A DNA stretch of 64,000 nt from Allolobophora icterica (GCA_963556255.1 OY744611.1:856091-920090), one strand, 5' to 3'; positions 1 to 12,647 are shown, counted from the first letter of the stretch. The notes: generated from the letters alone by a model not told the origin. Translations and numbers: made by a program.

Positions 1-210
1 CTTGTTTTTCAGTTTTACTATTATACGAAAGTGTTTTTGATTTCTGGTGAAATGTTAGAATGTAGCATTTATTAATAGTTTTATGCTAGTTTGTGCCGAG
101 CTATAAAATGATAAGGGTAGTCACTTTCTGCTTTAAAAATGGCACAGATAAGAGTTAAAGCTCTCGGACACTCTACGAATAATTAAGGCTCGTGGTGGAT
201 TACATGTTTC

Positions 211-543
211 GGTAAAACCGTAGTTTACGTTGCTAAATAATTGATAGTTGTTGGAAATCCGAAGTTTACGTTGCGAAATTCCTTGACGTTAGGTCTATTG
301 CCGCGTATGAAAATTGTTTCATAGTAAAACTAGAAGTTGGATTACTGATGAAAATATTACTGAAACTAGAAGTTGGATGAGTGATGAACATTATAACTGA
401 AACTAGAAGTTGGATGAGTGATGAAAATATTTCACATTAAAAGTCAAACTAGAAGTTGGACTTAAGACGTGGCATTAATTTAGCAACGTAAACTACGGAC
501 CTGAAAACATGTTGAATTTAGTAACGTAAACTACGGTTTTACC
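211..543. mobile_element. Foldback/MITE-like element with core minisatellite (end type 1)
   Basis: Inverted ends of about 28 bp, beginning GGTAAAACCGTAGTTTACGT, lie at 211-238 and 516-543 with one mismatch. A second inner inverted pair is at about 260-280 and 476-497. Between them is the dispersed minisatellite in reverse orientation (CTAGAAGTTGGATGAGTGATG) in three to four units. ATGTTTC occurs just outside both ends (204-210 and 545-551), a likely target duplication. No transposase is present, so it must be non-autonomous. Confidence 0.75.
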
Positions 544-615
544 TATGTTTCTTATGAATTACACATAACCCATGCTTTTAGTAGATGCTAATCTTATTTT
601 GCGAATCATTTACAA

Positions 616-1572
616 CAGAGGTGGGCAAACTACGGCCCGCGGGCCGGATCCGGCCCGCCAACACTTTTCATCCGGCCCCCACAATTCTTCAGAAAATAAA
701 AAAAATTCAGATCGCGAGAAGTTTTTTCGTTTTACTCAAGTAGTTCTGCTCTCTAACTTACTATTGTAGTCTCGTCTTTAATAATAACTCCATGCATTAA
801 CTCGACCTGCTGAGGTTTTTGCACATGATCTGTATACACAGAAGTGAAATCCGTTCAAGTAAAGCTAATGTTGCCTTCAAAGCAGATGAAAGAACATAAC
901 TACGAGAACTACCCTACATTGTAGTTACACGCTGCAGGGTAGGAGAAATATAGCCTTCAGCTGTCAAGTTTGATAGAGGAGTTCTCCATGCAGGCGATTT
1001 GTGGATTTTAAATCAATTAGCACTGAATTTGCTGTGCTTACTATACCGTTCACATTTGACATTGACAATTAGCTCATACACGGAACTTCAGCTGGCATTA
1101 ACCGACCCATAACGTGACATTGTTCTCGAAGAACAGCTCGATCAAAGGACCAGACCTGATAATATTCTATTCTTTGCTCAGGAAGGAAAGATTCTCAAAT
1201 CTACAAACATTTGCTTTAAAAATGTTTGTGTTATTTTCATCCCCTTACATCTGTTAACAAAGATTTTAAAAATTTAATATGAAAATAAACAAATCCAAGA
1301 ACAGGTCTCAGTTAAGTGATCTAAACTTGAACTTGAACTGTGATAATTGCAACCAGCGCAATAACTTCGGATTATTGGAAACTTCTTATTGCATGTTCGC
1401 AATCGCATGCATCTCATTAGTAGGCCTAACAGCCAAAGTGTATTTAATATAATAAAAACAGTAAACTTCTTTTCATGTTGTCATTATTAAAAGTAAAAAA
1501 TATGTTATCCGGCCCGTCGAATTTCTTTGGCGTTTAATGTGGCCCCATGTTCCAAAAGTTTGCCCACCTCTG
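616..1572 (+). mobile_element. hAT transposon, decayed
   Basis: Perfect 15-bp inverted ends CAGAGGTGGGCAAAC (616-630 and 1558-1572) and a perfect 8-bp target duplication ATTTACAA (608-615 and 1573-1580) define it. The GGCCCGC-rich 5' end resembles known animal hAT ends. Plus-strand translation between about 1045 and 1370 gives broken stretches such as PFTFDID and NKSKNRSQLSD that resemble the C-terminus of hAT transposases of the GTF2IRD2-related type. Stops are frequent, so the copy is dead. The transposase match is my recollection of the family, not a search. Confidence 0.9.
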
Positions 1573-1580
1573 ATTTACAA

Positions 1581-2184
1581 TATTGTACGTGTTGTTTATG
1601 CAGCTGTTCGCAGTTCGCACTGTCGACTTTTGCCAGAAACAGCTACTGATTTAAGCAGGGATGCAAAACTGGTTACAACAGGAAAGTAAAATCAGACATA
1701 GAGGTTACATGTAGCCTTTATCGCCATCTTCCAAGAGCCTTCTACTAAGAAACAAGGCCATACCTCTTACAGACAAGGAGTTGAATGTCAAAGATCACGT
1801 TTATGCATTACATTTTCATTCTCACCGTATTATTCATGAAGAAAAATTTATTGTGGACGGTTAGACCGTTATCCTGCCACGTGCGTGAAAAGCCTCTGCT
1901 ACACACAGATGCAGTCTCGCAGAACCGTGCATTTCCCTAAATCTTCCACAGTAGGCCTACTTGAGCCGGCAAGTGACCAAACCACGAAGAAAACTTGTCA
2001 AGTACAATGTAAAAGCACTAAGCTGCTCCGTCTTACCCGGTGAAGACTACAAAAGCGTCAAACAGCCGTTGTGATGGCTAGGGCCTACTGAATGCATTGA
2101 AAGCATCGCAGTCTTCATGAATGATGACAACCCTGTGCAAGCTGTGAATGTGCCACTTCTGGCTATCATGGTAAGCGGTGTTCA
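1581..2184. other. Intergenic, nothing recognised
   Basis: About 600 bp with no long open frame or recognisable repeat. It holds one GTAGGCCTAC palindrome (1951-1960), a word that is frequent across the window. Confidence 0.6.
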
Positions 2185-2447
2185 TTCTTCAAGGGACTGT
2201 TCATGAAGGAACCATTATTTTAATCAGAATTTAAACATCACTGATCCAACTTCTATTCTGAGTTTTAGTATGAAACATTTGAATCACTTTTCCAACTCCT
2301 AGTTTGAGTTATATTTTGTTGCTGATCCAACTTCTATTTTGAGCTTTAGTATTAAAAATTTCTCTTGCTGATTCAACTCCAAGTTTGAGCTATATTTTTT
2401 ATCGCTGATCCAAGGTCTATCTCGTAACGAACAGTCCCTTGATGAAT
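2185..2447. mobile_element. Foldback element with core minisatellite (end type 2)
   Basis: Inverted ends ATTC(T/A)TCAAGGGACTGTTC lie at 2185-2203 and 2429-2447. The interior holds four diverged units of the core minisatellite (CCAACTTCTATTTTGAGC...). The ends are unrelated to those at 211, 10768, 16665 or 17245. No coding capacity is visible. Confidence 0.6.
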
Positions 2448-2996
2448 CGTCTTCTGATGAACGGTCTTAGAACCAAATACCATTACTATTATTCTCAGAT
2501 TGGCCAGTGGCTCCCTTGGTGAACTAACTCACATTGGAGCAATTGATTTATGTTAAAATTGATACTTTTAGACAGCAGGTCTGACCATCCGAAGACAGAA
2601 GAGTTTTCAATTATGCAATGCAGACAAAAAGTCTTCCCTGCACCAATATAATGTTTACATGCCAAAGAAAAAACACATGGTATTTCAGCAAAAAACATTT
2701 AATTTTTTAAGATGAAAGATAAGATGAGAATACTGAACGTTGACCTTTAGTTCATTCGAAACACTCAGCATACATTTTCAAACTGTCTGAAAACATCGAA
2801 GATTTTGTCAATGTGAGTCGGTCTTCAGCGTATAATACGTGTTAGCGACTTATTTTCTCTTAACCTTGGCAGGATATTGTAATGGCGGGTGAGCAGGCCA
2901 CAGCCTTGTTTCATGATCTTCCAACTAACAGTTTGTGTATAGGCATTTTCAAGGGAAATGATTTTGGCACGTATTAATTTACCTCACAAAGGAACT
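2448..2996. other. Intergenic, nothing recognised
   Basis: No gene-like frame above about 65 codons. The sequence is AT-rich and I see no repeat unit or transposon end in it. Confidence 0.55.
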
Positions 2997-3004
2997 ATCT
3001 AACT

Positions 3005-3976
3005 CAGTGTGATTCTCCTTACAGATTTTATTTTAGTTATAGTTACAGTTATAGTTAATGGTTTTTCATTTTAGTTATAGTTACAGTTATAGTTAGTATT
3101 ATTTTTTAGTTATAGTTATAGTTATAGTTACTGGACTTTTATTTTAGTTAATTTTAGTTAGTACATAGTTACAAATGGCCCCAATGGTGCTCCGCCTGGT
3201 CCCAATGGGGGTCATCGATTAATTATGTCAACAAATTTTAGGCAGTTTTTGATCTCCTCCTCATTGTCAACAACAGTTGTCAAACATAAAGGACTTCCTA
3301 ACAAAATTATGTCAAAGAAAATTACTCCATCCAGAAAATTTCTATGACTCTAACAAATGCAAAAAAATTTAAATTGCGAAAAACAAATGTTGTTATTCAG
3401 ATTTGAATTTGACAACAGTACATCTGTCACAGATATTTAATGGATTTTTTCCATTCAAAAATACAATCTCGTTTTCTTTTAAATGTGTATTCAAATCGAT
3501 TTTCATTAGGCCAATGAACATTTCTAATTTGAACATGATCATCGAACATGATAACTTTTTTCTAATATTCCTTTTAACACATAAAATTAAAATCAAAACA
3601 AATTTCTCACTGTTTAATATTAACAATCGAAAGAAAAATTATCTTTTTATCAAAAAGAAATTCGAAATACTATAGATTTTCTAAAAGAACCCAGGATATT
3701 CGCAAAGAGAATATGCAGCATAGGCCCTATATTTTCTCATTTTATCTGAGAACAATAAACAGGATAATTTTAAACGATATTATTAAAATATCGATATTGC
3801 ACTTTTTATTTCATTAACGAAAATAGCGATGAATTTTCGTTAGTGTTATTTTCGTTATAGTTATAGTTATAGTTAATGATATTTTTTAGTTACAGTTATA
3901 GTTATCGTTAACGAAATCATTTTTTGTTCGTTAACGAACATTTTCGTTATCGTTAACGTTAACGAGAATCACACTG
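3005..3976. mobile_element. Non-autonomous hAT element with TTAGTTATAG subterminal repeats
   Basis: Perfect 13-bp inverted ends CAGTGTGATTCTC (3005-3017 and 3964-3976) and a perfect 8-bp duplication ATCTAACT (2997-3004 and 3977-3984). Just inside each end are arrays of TTAGTTATAGTTACAG-type repeats (about 3030-3155 and 3845-3960), which in hAT elements often act as transposase-binding sites. The AT-rich interior encodes no transposase. Confidence 0.9.
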
Positions 3977-3984
3977 ATCTAACT

Positions 3985-4369
3985 GATCTACTTAATGATT
4001 TTCATTTCTTCGATGTTTTCAGACAGTTTGAAAATGTATGCTGAGCAGAGTTAAATTTCAACAGAACGTATGTGCGATGGAAGACTTCCAAGAGGATGGT
4101 CGAAGACGCAAGAAGGAACGATGGACTGAAGTTGATGTGCTGAAGTGCGGCACCTGCATATCTACAAAAGTGCAACCATCACCGACTCAGCTGACTCGAT
4201 ATTGGGACATAAAGGTCCCTGATATAATTATGTTGGTGCGGTGCAGACCAACAAGGCACATCCCCGAATGATAATCTTGAACTTTACTCATTCTTCGACT
4301 AGAAGCCAGTGGAGTTTGTGCCCCATATAATCTAATACATAAAAACCGTGGCACATTGGCTAGTAATCA
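3985..4369. other. Intergenic, nothing recognised
   Basis: About 385 bp between the hAT element and the LINE remnant. The one open frame (4038-4271) has no recognisable motif and no support as a gene. Confidence 0.5.
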
Positions 4370-5620
4370 CTAATCAAATGGTGCAGTAAGAGACGGACTG
4401 AAGCCGACGAATTCTGAACTTAGCACACAATTGCAGTAATCGAATCTCTTCAGGATAAAAGAATGTCTCGGCGACACTAGGCTAAAGAACAGACTACGCT
4501 GAATGAACCTTATCTGACGCAGCACATAATAGCAGGGTGTACAACGGGATTTACCGTTGTCAGCCATGAATAGTTCACTGTCCAGTAACACACCAAAATC
4601 ACGGACGAGTAGTTCGTTCCAGTCAGAAAATTGCGACATAACCACCTCTTTGAGTGAGCATGGTGTGTTCCAAGTCAGATGTACCAAGTCTTTGTTGGGT
4701 TCTACTGAAGCTGATTGGATTTTGAAGACATACCGGTACATGAGTCTACTTCTTCCTGTGACCGTATCTTGCATGGACAGGACACAGGCAAGTGCACCTG
4801 ATGGGTAAGAAACTGAACATTGTCTGCGTACTCCTCTACCTTCGATCGCTTCCAGATCAGTGATGGCATTAGTCAGGTCTGTCGTCTACAATTTGTACAA
4901 TAGTGACCCAAGTACTGAGCGTTGTGATACAACGAATGAAACTGGTGCCCAAGCTGCAGTCTGAGCACATGGTGGTAGCAATCATAATTCGTTAATTCTT
5001 GAAGGGCTTAAGCCAGTCCAGAGGTTGACTGCCTCCTTATGAGGTGCTGAGATGCTTGGCTGACCAGTATATATATCATGGTCGAAGGCTGCACGTACCT
5101 CAAGGAGAGCAAGCAGCATGTCACGTGCATAGTCGATTGTGTCGCAGATGTCAGAGATCATTTTGCGCAGAATCATCTCCGTATAATGTCCCTTTCTGAA
5201 GCCTCTTTACAGTTTCTGCATAAGATCACTTGCTTCTAAATAGCATACTTTCTGCAGAGCCACAGCCTTCTTGATATCCTCTGACAGAAATGCAAGATTC
5301 TGAATTGTCCTGTGGTTGCTGATATTTTGCAGATAAAAATCCTGGATATTCAAGGAAGATAAAACAATTCCAAGTTTTCGACAGGCTGGTAGAACTCCAT
5401 CGGCCAATGACGAGCTGCAGAGCTGCACAGATAAAGGCAGCAGCTTGTCACTAAATTCATGTAGGAGGCTGGTAGATAGCGTTAAGTGCGCACGTTTTTG
5501 ACAGAGAAGATACCATAACTTGCATAAGCTTTTCCAGGCTTTCACTATTCACTGTTTCAAACCGATCCAGGTTCACTGCATAAGAAAGTAATGTGTAAAA
5601 TGTTCATGCTTCTGTAGGTT
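4370..5620 (-). pseudogene. Decayed CR1/L2-like LINE reverse transcriptase
   Basis: Three minus-strand blocks, in order from high to low coordinate, read like consecutive parts of a CR1/L2-type reverse transcriptase. Block 5545-5207 contains HEFSDKLLPL, LCSSSLADGVLPA and ISNHRTIQNLAFLS (fingers, usually NYRPISNL.FLSK). Block 5176-4982 contains LLALLEVRAAFDHDI (usually LLDLSAAFDTVDHD, the first catalytic Asp region). Block 4774-4370 contains RDFGVLLDSEL, YYVLRQIRFIQRSL and KRFDYCNCVL (the thumb). They sit in different frames, and I did not see an intact YADD. It is a dead fragment lying just 3' of ZNF gene A; its insertion may have replaced that gene's 3' UTR. Confidence 0.75.
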
Positions 5621-5646
5621 TCAATTCTGACGAGAAACACATGTCA

Positions 5647-7866
5647 TCATAGGTCGATAAATAATTCATCTGGTGGGGTATGGCCATGGTTAGAACAGTG
5701 CTCTAGAAATCCCTGCTCCTTTTCAAACAATTCATTGCATATTGCACATCCATAAGGTCTTGCCATAAACGGTCTCTTGTCTCGCAATGACTTCATTTTG
5801 TTGATAGAAATGCATTCATCAGCCTCAACCTTCTTGGACAGGTCAGAAACATCGCTAGCATAAGAACTCTGAAGACATTCATTTCCAGTAAACATCCAAT
5901 ATCTCCCAGAAGTAATGCTTGTAACGCCGTCTAATGAGGCAGATCTGCCATTGAAGTTGCTTATTACATGCTTCTCTCTATCAGACATCGTTACTCCATC
6001 ATGCAATCTCATGTGCATGATAAGTGTTCTTCTGCTGCAAAAAGCTTTATTACATAAGTGACACGTGTATCGCTTTTCTCCTGAATGGACTGTGATGCAA
6101 CTCTTTAGATGGCTATACTGTTTACACAGTTTATAACAAACGTGGGATTTATATGGTTTTAATCTAGTATGTACTATTGTGTGTTTCTTCAGGGTAGACG
6201 CATCTGCAAAAGATTTTTGACAGAACTGGCACATGTGTGGTCTCTCTCCAGTATGAGTTCTCATGTGAAGCTTCATGTTATACAATTGTCTGAATGATTT
6301 ATGACATAAATCACATGTGTATGGTTTTTCTTCAGTATGAGTTTTCATGTGAGTCTTCATACTACCAACTTGCACAAATGATTTATGACACAACTCACAT
6401 TTGTAAGGTTTTTCTCCAGTATGAATCATTGCATGACATCGCAGAGAACTAGCTCCTGCAAATGATTTATGACAAAACTCACACTTGTATGGTTTTTCTC
6501 CAGTATGTACTCTCATGTGCTTCTTCAGGGCAGAAACATCTGCAAAGCATTTCTGACAGTACTGGCATAAATACGGTTTCTCTCCAGTATGAGTTCTGAT
6601 GTGACTTTTCAGTGAACTGCGTGCTGCAAACTGTTTCTGACATTGTTGGCATTTGTGTGGCTTTTCTCCAGTATGAGTTTTCATGTGATTCTTTCGAAGA
6701 CTATTTCTTCTAAATGATCTATTACATAGACGGCATGCAAACGGTGTTTCTCCAGTATGCATTTTAATGTGATAATTCCTGAGATAACTTTCAGATACGA
6801 ATGATTTCAGGCATAACTTGCATTTGTATAGCTTTCCTCCATTTTCTCCAGTATGACATTTCATGTGCCGTTTCAGATAAGTACCATCGGCAAATGATTT
6901 CTGACATAAATGGCATATGTACGGTTTTTCTCCTTCATGAAGCTTTATGTGTATGCTTAGATTGCTATTATTTGCAAATGATTTTGGACATGATTGGCAT
7001 TTGTATGGTTTTTCTCCAGTATGAGTTCTCATGTGGCTCTTCAGACTACCACAACTGGCAAATGATTTCTGGCATAAGTGGCACACATGTGGTTTTTCTC
7101 CAGTATGACATTTCATGTGTCGATTGAGAGTACTCCACTGTGCAAAAGATTGCTGACATAACGTACATTTATATGGTTTTTCTCCAGTATGAGTTCTCAT
7201 GTGACTCTTCATATAACCGGAATATGCAAACGATTTCTGACAAAATTCACATTTGTATGGTTTTTCTCCAGTATGTACTTCCATGTGAAGCTTCTTCATT
7301 TTACCAGTGGTAAATGATTTATGGCATAATTCACACTTGTACACTATTATTCCCAAATGGATTTTTATGTGGATGTTCAGTGGACCAGCATCTGCAAAAG
7401 ATCTGTGACATAAATAACATACGTATGGTTTTTCCACTGTATGAGTTTTAATGTGCTTCTTCAGGTTATGTTTCTCTGCAAATGACTTCAGGCATAACTC
7501 ACATTTGTATGATTTTTCCCCTGTATGGATTTTCATGTGTCTCTTCAGACCACCATCCTGTCTAAACGACTTCCCACATAACTGGCATTTGTATGGTTTT
7601 TCCCCAGTATGAATCCTCAAGTGTCTTTTAAGAGCACTATCATCTGTAAACGAGTTCTCACATAAATTACATCTGTATGGCTTTTCCCCTGTATGGGTTC
7701 TGATATGTTTCGTCAGACCACCATCTTGTGTAAACGACTTCTCACATAAATGACATTTGTATGGTTTTTCCCCGGTATGAATCCTCAAGTGCGTATTCAG
7801 ATTACCAACAAATAACTTGTTACATATGTTGCACTTGTGTCGCTTCTCAGCAGTAGTAGACCTCAT
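5647..7866 (-). CDS. C2H2 zinc-finger protein A, about 21-22 fingers
   Basis: A 739-residue single-exon frame, ATG in a good context (GCCATGA) at 7866. By family it is expected to be a nuclear DNA-binding protein. I count about 21 C2H2 fingers joined by TGEKPY linkers from residue 12 onward. Finger 1 (CNICNKLFVGNLNTH) lacks two residues, one finger has an extra residue before its first His, and a late finger (SHVCYKLCKQYSHLKSC) has lost zinc ligands. After the last standard finger comes a roughly 100-residue linker and a terminal atypical finger CAICNELFEKEQGFLEH-CSNH, then PPDELFIDL. This tail is shared with the five other ZNF loci. There is no KRAB, SCAN, ZAD or BTB domain in this exon; an upstream exon could exist. 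It is more diverged from B, C, D and F than those are from each other and has no linker cassettes between fingers. Confidence 0.9.
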   Translation of the reverse strand: MRSTTAEKRHKCNICNKLFVGNLNTHLRIHTGEKPYKCHLCEKSFTQDGGLTKHIRTHTGEKPYRCNLCENSFTDDSALKRHLRIHTGEKPYKCQLCGKSFRQDGGLKRHMKIHTGEKSYKCELCLKSFAEKHNLKKHIKTHTVEKPYVCYLCHRSFADAGPLNIHIKIHLGIIVYKCELCHKSFTTGKMKKLHMEVHTGEKPYKCEFCQKSFAYSGYMKSHMRTHTGEKPYKCTLCQQSFAQWSTLNRHMKCHTGEKPHVCHLCQKSFASCGSLKSHMRTHTGEKPYKCQSCPKSFANNSNLSIHIKLHEGEKPYICHLCQKSFADGTYLKRHMKCHTGENGGKLYKCKLCLKSFVSESYLRNYHIKMHTGETPFACRLCNRSFRRNSLRKNHMKTHTGEKPHKCQQCQKQFAARSSLKSHIRTHTGEKPYLCQYCQKCFADVSALKKHMRVHTGEKPYKCEFCHKSFAGASSLRCHAMIHTGEKPYKCELCHKSFVQVGSMKTHMKTHTEEKPYTCDLCHKSFRQLYNMKLHMRTHTGERPHMCQFCQKSFADASTLKKHTIVHTRLKPYKSHVCYKLCKQYSHLKSCITVHSGEKRYTCHLCNKAFCSRRTLIMHMRLHDGVTMSDREKHVISNFNGRSASLDGVTSITSGRYWMFTGNECLQSSYASDVSDLSKKVEADECISINKMKSLRDKRPFMARPYGCAICNELFEKEQGFLEHCSNHGHTPPDELFIDL

Positions 7867-8660
7867 GGCTGCTCATTTAAAAACTCAGTTGACTAAAACA
7901 ACATAATTGTATTGTTTTCTTCAGTAGGTCTTTATTTTAGATTATTTTTCATATCCTAATCAGTTGCCACCATGAAACAATTATTTCTTGCCACTGATAG
8001 CGCTTCTTCCATTATGAGGCTAAAAAGAAACACAAAACCATTGTATACTGTTGAAATCCATTTTTTCATAAGTGTATTGAACCAATAGCTAGAGTTCTAT
8101 TAACTGGTTTTTTATATATTCAAAACCTTTCCTGTAGCCTTCCAGAGACTGCCTCTATCCATCCAAGAATGGCGAAATCCCAACATAAATCCTAGGGGAA
8201 TCCCCCCCCCCAAAGGTGTCTAGATTAAACATTGACCGCTGACTCGCCTCCACTTCAATTGAAACGCATGGACTTTAAGTTTGACGGCTTTGGTCCCATC
8301 ATTGAGGCTGATCTCCAACGTGTCATCAGCTCTTCAAACCAGAAATCTTGTGAACTGCACCCGCTACCCTCGTTTATTTTTAATAATATTTTGGATGACA
8401 TTGTCCTATTTTTATATATTTGTTCAATTGGTCTCTAGCAGAGGGCCATCTCCATCCATCCCAGAAGTTTTGTGAGGGGCAGCCGAAGCTGTGGAAAGAA
8501 TGGGGACACTTGAGTATCAGGTTATCTGAAAACAACAAACTCAAGACACCTCGGCGCTTCCCAGGCGTTTTTGGCATTGCAGAATAATTATTCCATACAT
8601 AATTAAGAAACAAACTGGAAATGACAGATAGCGATGGAGATACATAGTATTACCGCAAGT
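7867..8660. other. Upstream of ZNF A; end-fragment of a poly-C MITE
   Basis: No gene is recognised. At about 8185-8230 a run of C followed by AAAGGTGTCTAGATTA resembles the right end of the small element at 28247-28402 (CAAAGACGTCTAGATTACA), so this is probably a fragment of the same family. The promoter of gene A should lie here, but I see no clear motif. Confidence 0.4.
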
Positions 8661-8836
8661 GGATGTATTGCATATGCATAAATAGTGTCACTCTACAAGT
8701 GGATGTATTGCATATGCATAAATAGTGTCACTCTACAAGTGGATGTATTGCATATGCATAAATAGTGTCACTCTACAAGTGGATGTATTGCATATGCATA
8801 AATAGTGTCACTCTACAAGTGGATGTATTGCATATA
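8661..8836. repeat. 40-bp tandem repeat, 4.4 identical copies
   Basis: The unit starts GGATGTATTGCATATGCATA. Copies at 8661, 8701, 8741 and 8781 are identical to the base, and a partial fifth copy stops at 8836. Identity across copies points to very recent amplification. Confidence 0.95.
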
Positions 8837-10007
8837 TGCTATCTGTGCTGAACTTGCTTATGAGAGGCTCATCACTGAATATCACAGATTCTAACTGTGG
8901 TGTTTATTTGACAATAATCAAGCTTTTGACATGGTACGTACCTCAGTTGCAACACTATCAGTTAGAATTGGAAACATAATAAAATATTTAAGTAATACTA
9001 TGGAACAGCAGATCAGGACTCTTTCAAATATTGGCGGACAGAGTGTTTTGCAAGAGATTGAGAAAGCAGTTGTTATATAGTGTTGAAGTTTTCTATGTAG
9101 GCCTACACTTACTCTCAAGCAGTCAGTGGCCGCCACTTACTAGTGTCACAGTGTGTAAAAGGTTTACAACAAAGTAATAAACTGGATAAAAAAGTCTTGA
9201 CTCAGTGAACAGGTCATGCAGATAGCAACAGTAGCTACTAGAAAAGCCTTAGACATAATTTTATGATGACACTTATTTATACGCCGTACATGGCATTGGC
9301 AAACCAACGGCTGCTCGACCGACATGGACCTCTTTTGTAACTTTTTGCAGACACTCGCAGAACCTTATCAATGGCCCTGCACACCTTCCATTAAATCTTC
9401 TGCTCTATTGTATCTCTTTTTGAAAACCGAAATTAGAGCTCAAGAATTTTAACATCTTTATTAGTATATCAACTGGTGCAATATATTTTATTCTAATTTT
9501 ATCATAGATAGCTTGTTCAATGATAAACGCCTGTGTGCATGAAATTAATGCCAATTTATATAGCGTCATTACAATTGCATAGTCACTTTGGGTGAGCATT
9601 TAGAGAAATGAATAGATACTGGGTTAAGGCCAGTGTGCCACCAACTCGTCATTTCTATCGCAAGAGGGCTGTCGACCGAAGGAAATAATTGGCCTTTTTT
9701 CACTCCAATGAAACTTTAAAGACTGTTGGTTCTTCAAACTGAAATAAATGAATGAACTCTGTACCTGATATTGACCTCATTCGAGATAGCACCCATGCAA
9801 ATATCATGGCTACCCCTAAAAGGCAGGCAATACCTATGCTCCAGACTGCCTATATTTCATCAATAACTGTTGGTCTTGGGGAAGAGTCCATTCAACCATT
9901 TGATGCTGTCTGACACTATCTGGTGAGCAAAGTTTAGCGCCTTAGCGGTGTATTATATTTATATCAACTCGTGCTTTATAAATCTTCATATAATAATAAG
10001 AATGATA
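8837..10007. other. Intergenic, nothing recognised
   Basis: About 1.2 kb without a supported gene. It contains one GTAGGCCTAC palindrome (9099-9108) and several short frames of no recognisable family. Confidence 0.5.
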
Positions 10008-10190
10008 AAGATATGATGATGATGATGATCATGATGATAATGATGATGATCATGATGATGATAATGATGATAATAATAATAATGATCATGATGGTTTCCA
10101 AATCCTGAGGGATCACCGATACCTCGGGTAAAAAAAACAAAAAAAACAGCAGCAGCAGCAGCAACAGCACAACAGCAACAACAGCAACAG

Positions 10191-10225
<35 letters not shown>

Positions 10226-10250
10226 ACAACAACAACAACTGAGATTTCTG
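10008..10250. repeat. GAT and CAG/CAA microsatellites around a retroelement 3' stem-loop
   Basis: (GAT)n-like sequence at about 10012-10090 is followed by a short retroelement end. CCTGAGG (10104-10110) pairs with CCTCGGG (10122-10128) and is followed by an A-rich tail. This continues into CAG/CAA repeats (10147-10240). The stem-loop is the same as at 28587 and 50473, in plus orientation. Confidence 0.7.
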
Positions 10251-10252
10251 CT

Positions 10253-10599
<347 letters not shown>

Positions 10600-10767
10600 C
10601 AAAACCACTCACCTCTACAGATAATATACACTCACAATCTAGCAGCAGAATACTCTTTACCTTCTACATTTAGTTTAATTTCCCTGATTTTTCTGCTTAT
10701 TTAGTGAGCGTCAATCGACTGACAATGACCAACATCGCCCACGTTTATAAGTCTGTAACTTTGAAAT

Positions 10768-11181
10768 GGTAATCCTGGGTTTTAGCGTCGGAAACTATTT
10801 ACATTGCAAAGTTCTAATACAATAATACAATAAATAATCATCGTTCATCCAACTTCTAGTTTCAGTTATATTTTAATCGATTATCCAGCTTCTAGTTTCG
10901 TGAACATTTTCATCAATCTTCCAAATTCTAGTTCGAATTTTACTATGAAATGTTTTCATCGCTCATACACGGGAATAATATCGGCACTAAAACGATATAT
11001 TTTCGTCGTAATTCCAACTTCTAGTTTGACTTTTATTATGTAATATTTTCATCGCTCATCCGGCTTCTAGTTTCATTGATATTTTCATCAATCTTCCAAC
11101 TTCTTGTTTCAGTTTAACTGTGAAATGTTTTCATCGCTCATGCAATGTAAATAGTTTCCGACGCTAAAACCCAGGATTACC
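10768..11181. mobile_element. Foldback/MITE-like element with core minisatellite (end type 3)
   Basis: A perfect 41-bp inverted repeat (10768-10808 and 11141-11181, starting GGTAATCCTGGGTTTTAGCG) bounds the element, with GAAAT immediately outside both ends. The interior carries about nine units of the core minisatellite plus a unique spacer (CGGGAATAATATCGGCACTA, near 10980). Related copies are at 30829-31038 and 53217-54211. No transposase is present. The perfect ends imply a young insertion or strong hairpin-based correction. Confidence 0.85.
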
Positions 11182-11534
11182 GAAATTGCTCGTTTCAAAG
11201 ACAGGTTGGGGGCGCTCAGTCAGCAACCTGGCGTATTTGCGGAAATCGAACCGTTACTGCAAATACGCCAGCAACCTTTATGCTAAGATACTATTACAAA
11301 ATAAACCAGTTGGAAAAATCAAATTTTTTACCTCTTACTACGTAATAAATCGTAATTTTAATTCAACCTTTTATTTTCTGTTGAAGAAGAACAAAATGGA
11401 GAATGAACGAAAGAGACTAAGCAAAGTAGAAGCTGTACTTTTTCAATGCGAGATGTTCTGACATCTAGGGATTACAATGATGCTCATCACATTCAAGCAG
11501 GAAAATTAAAGAAATTATTTAATTGTGCCACAAA

Positions 11535-11705
11535 TCGTTTTTACTTTTATTTATTAATTCAAACCGACAAACGCAATAAGATTATACTGAGACATGACAG
11601 TACAATTATCAATATCTTAACTAAACCTCGAGGGCTTTGCGGAAATCGAACCGTGTACTGTTGACCTCCTGGCCATGAGTGTTACCATTAGGCTACTCTA
11701 TCCCC
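11535..11705 (-). mobile_element. tRNA-derived SINE
   Basis: Read on the minus strand, the head has an A-box-like TAGCCTAATGGTAA (11682-11695) and a B box GGTTCGATTTCC (11641-11652), the internal RNA polymerase III promoter of tRNA-type SINEs. The body (TTTAGTTAAGATATTGATAA) and 3' end (GTCGGTTTGAATTAATAAA) recur in the copy at 60275-60655. A partial head with GGAAATCGAACC is also seen at about 11240-11265. Confidence 0.75.
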
Positions 11706-12647
11706 CTATCCAAATGCGGTACTTTTCCTCCTGAGCTCTTCTGTCGAGATCTATGCTTAACGTTCGTCTAGGTTTCTGTGTTTTCTGGGCCAAAATCCAC
11801 GTCGCCTCATGGCCGGCGCCCTATTACGGGACTACTACGTTTTCAGCAATTTCTAAACATTTACTTGTTTATTTTAGGCATTTTAACAAAATAGGAACTG
11901 CACACTCAGTCCGTGAAGTAAACTAAAAATACTCGCCCGCACAGCAATTGATTACATGTATGAACACAGTAGAATTTGTTCATGTCTTCTTGTTCTGTTG
12001 GCATAACACATGTTATTGTCTTTGCTCAGCTAATAGCTTATATACACAAACTGTAAGTAATGTTCGACCAGTTTTCAAGCTTATTTATCTTAAAACATGT
12101 ATGTTGACAGTTGCAGCAAGTTAATGGGCAAATAACCGATTCTATTAGTGTGAACACTACAGATCTGAATGACAAATAATTCAAACACTTTCCAGATAAT
12201 AGGTCGCAGAGTGATGGACGTGATGTAATGCTAGCCTTTGCTGATGATGTTTGTCAAGAAGATTGCCATGAACATTTTGCAAAATGCATGGTTTCTCTCG
12301 AGGGCAGCAGAATTTGCGCATTATGAGATTTTTTTGCGATAGCCTTAATGAGTGTTTTTGATTTTCTGCAAATTGTAATGATAACTCATTCAGCATACAA
12401 CTAATTAGTGTCGCACCAGCATTAGACATACTTTACTTGTGCTTCATACTTGAAGGCCTGAGTAACAACAACCATTACAGCACAACACATCTACAGCAGC
12501 AAATAAATGCACAACTGATTGTGTTTAACAGTGTACAAAAATAAACGTACAAGTCACAACCAAATTACTTTTGCAGTACGTCATAACAAGAAAAGGAAAC
12601 ACCATCACCTCTGTATATATGATGAACTAGGTGCCCCTAACTACTTC
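11706..12647. other. Intergenic, nothing recognised
   Basis: No gene, transposon end or tandem repeat could be supported in this roughly 940-bp stretch. Confidence 0.5.

Noticed and set aside
8661..8836. CRISPR-like array
   Set aside because: The 40-bp units are adjacent with no spacers, and the genome is eukaryotic.
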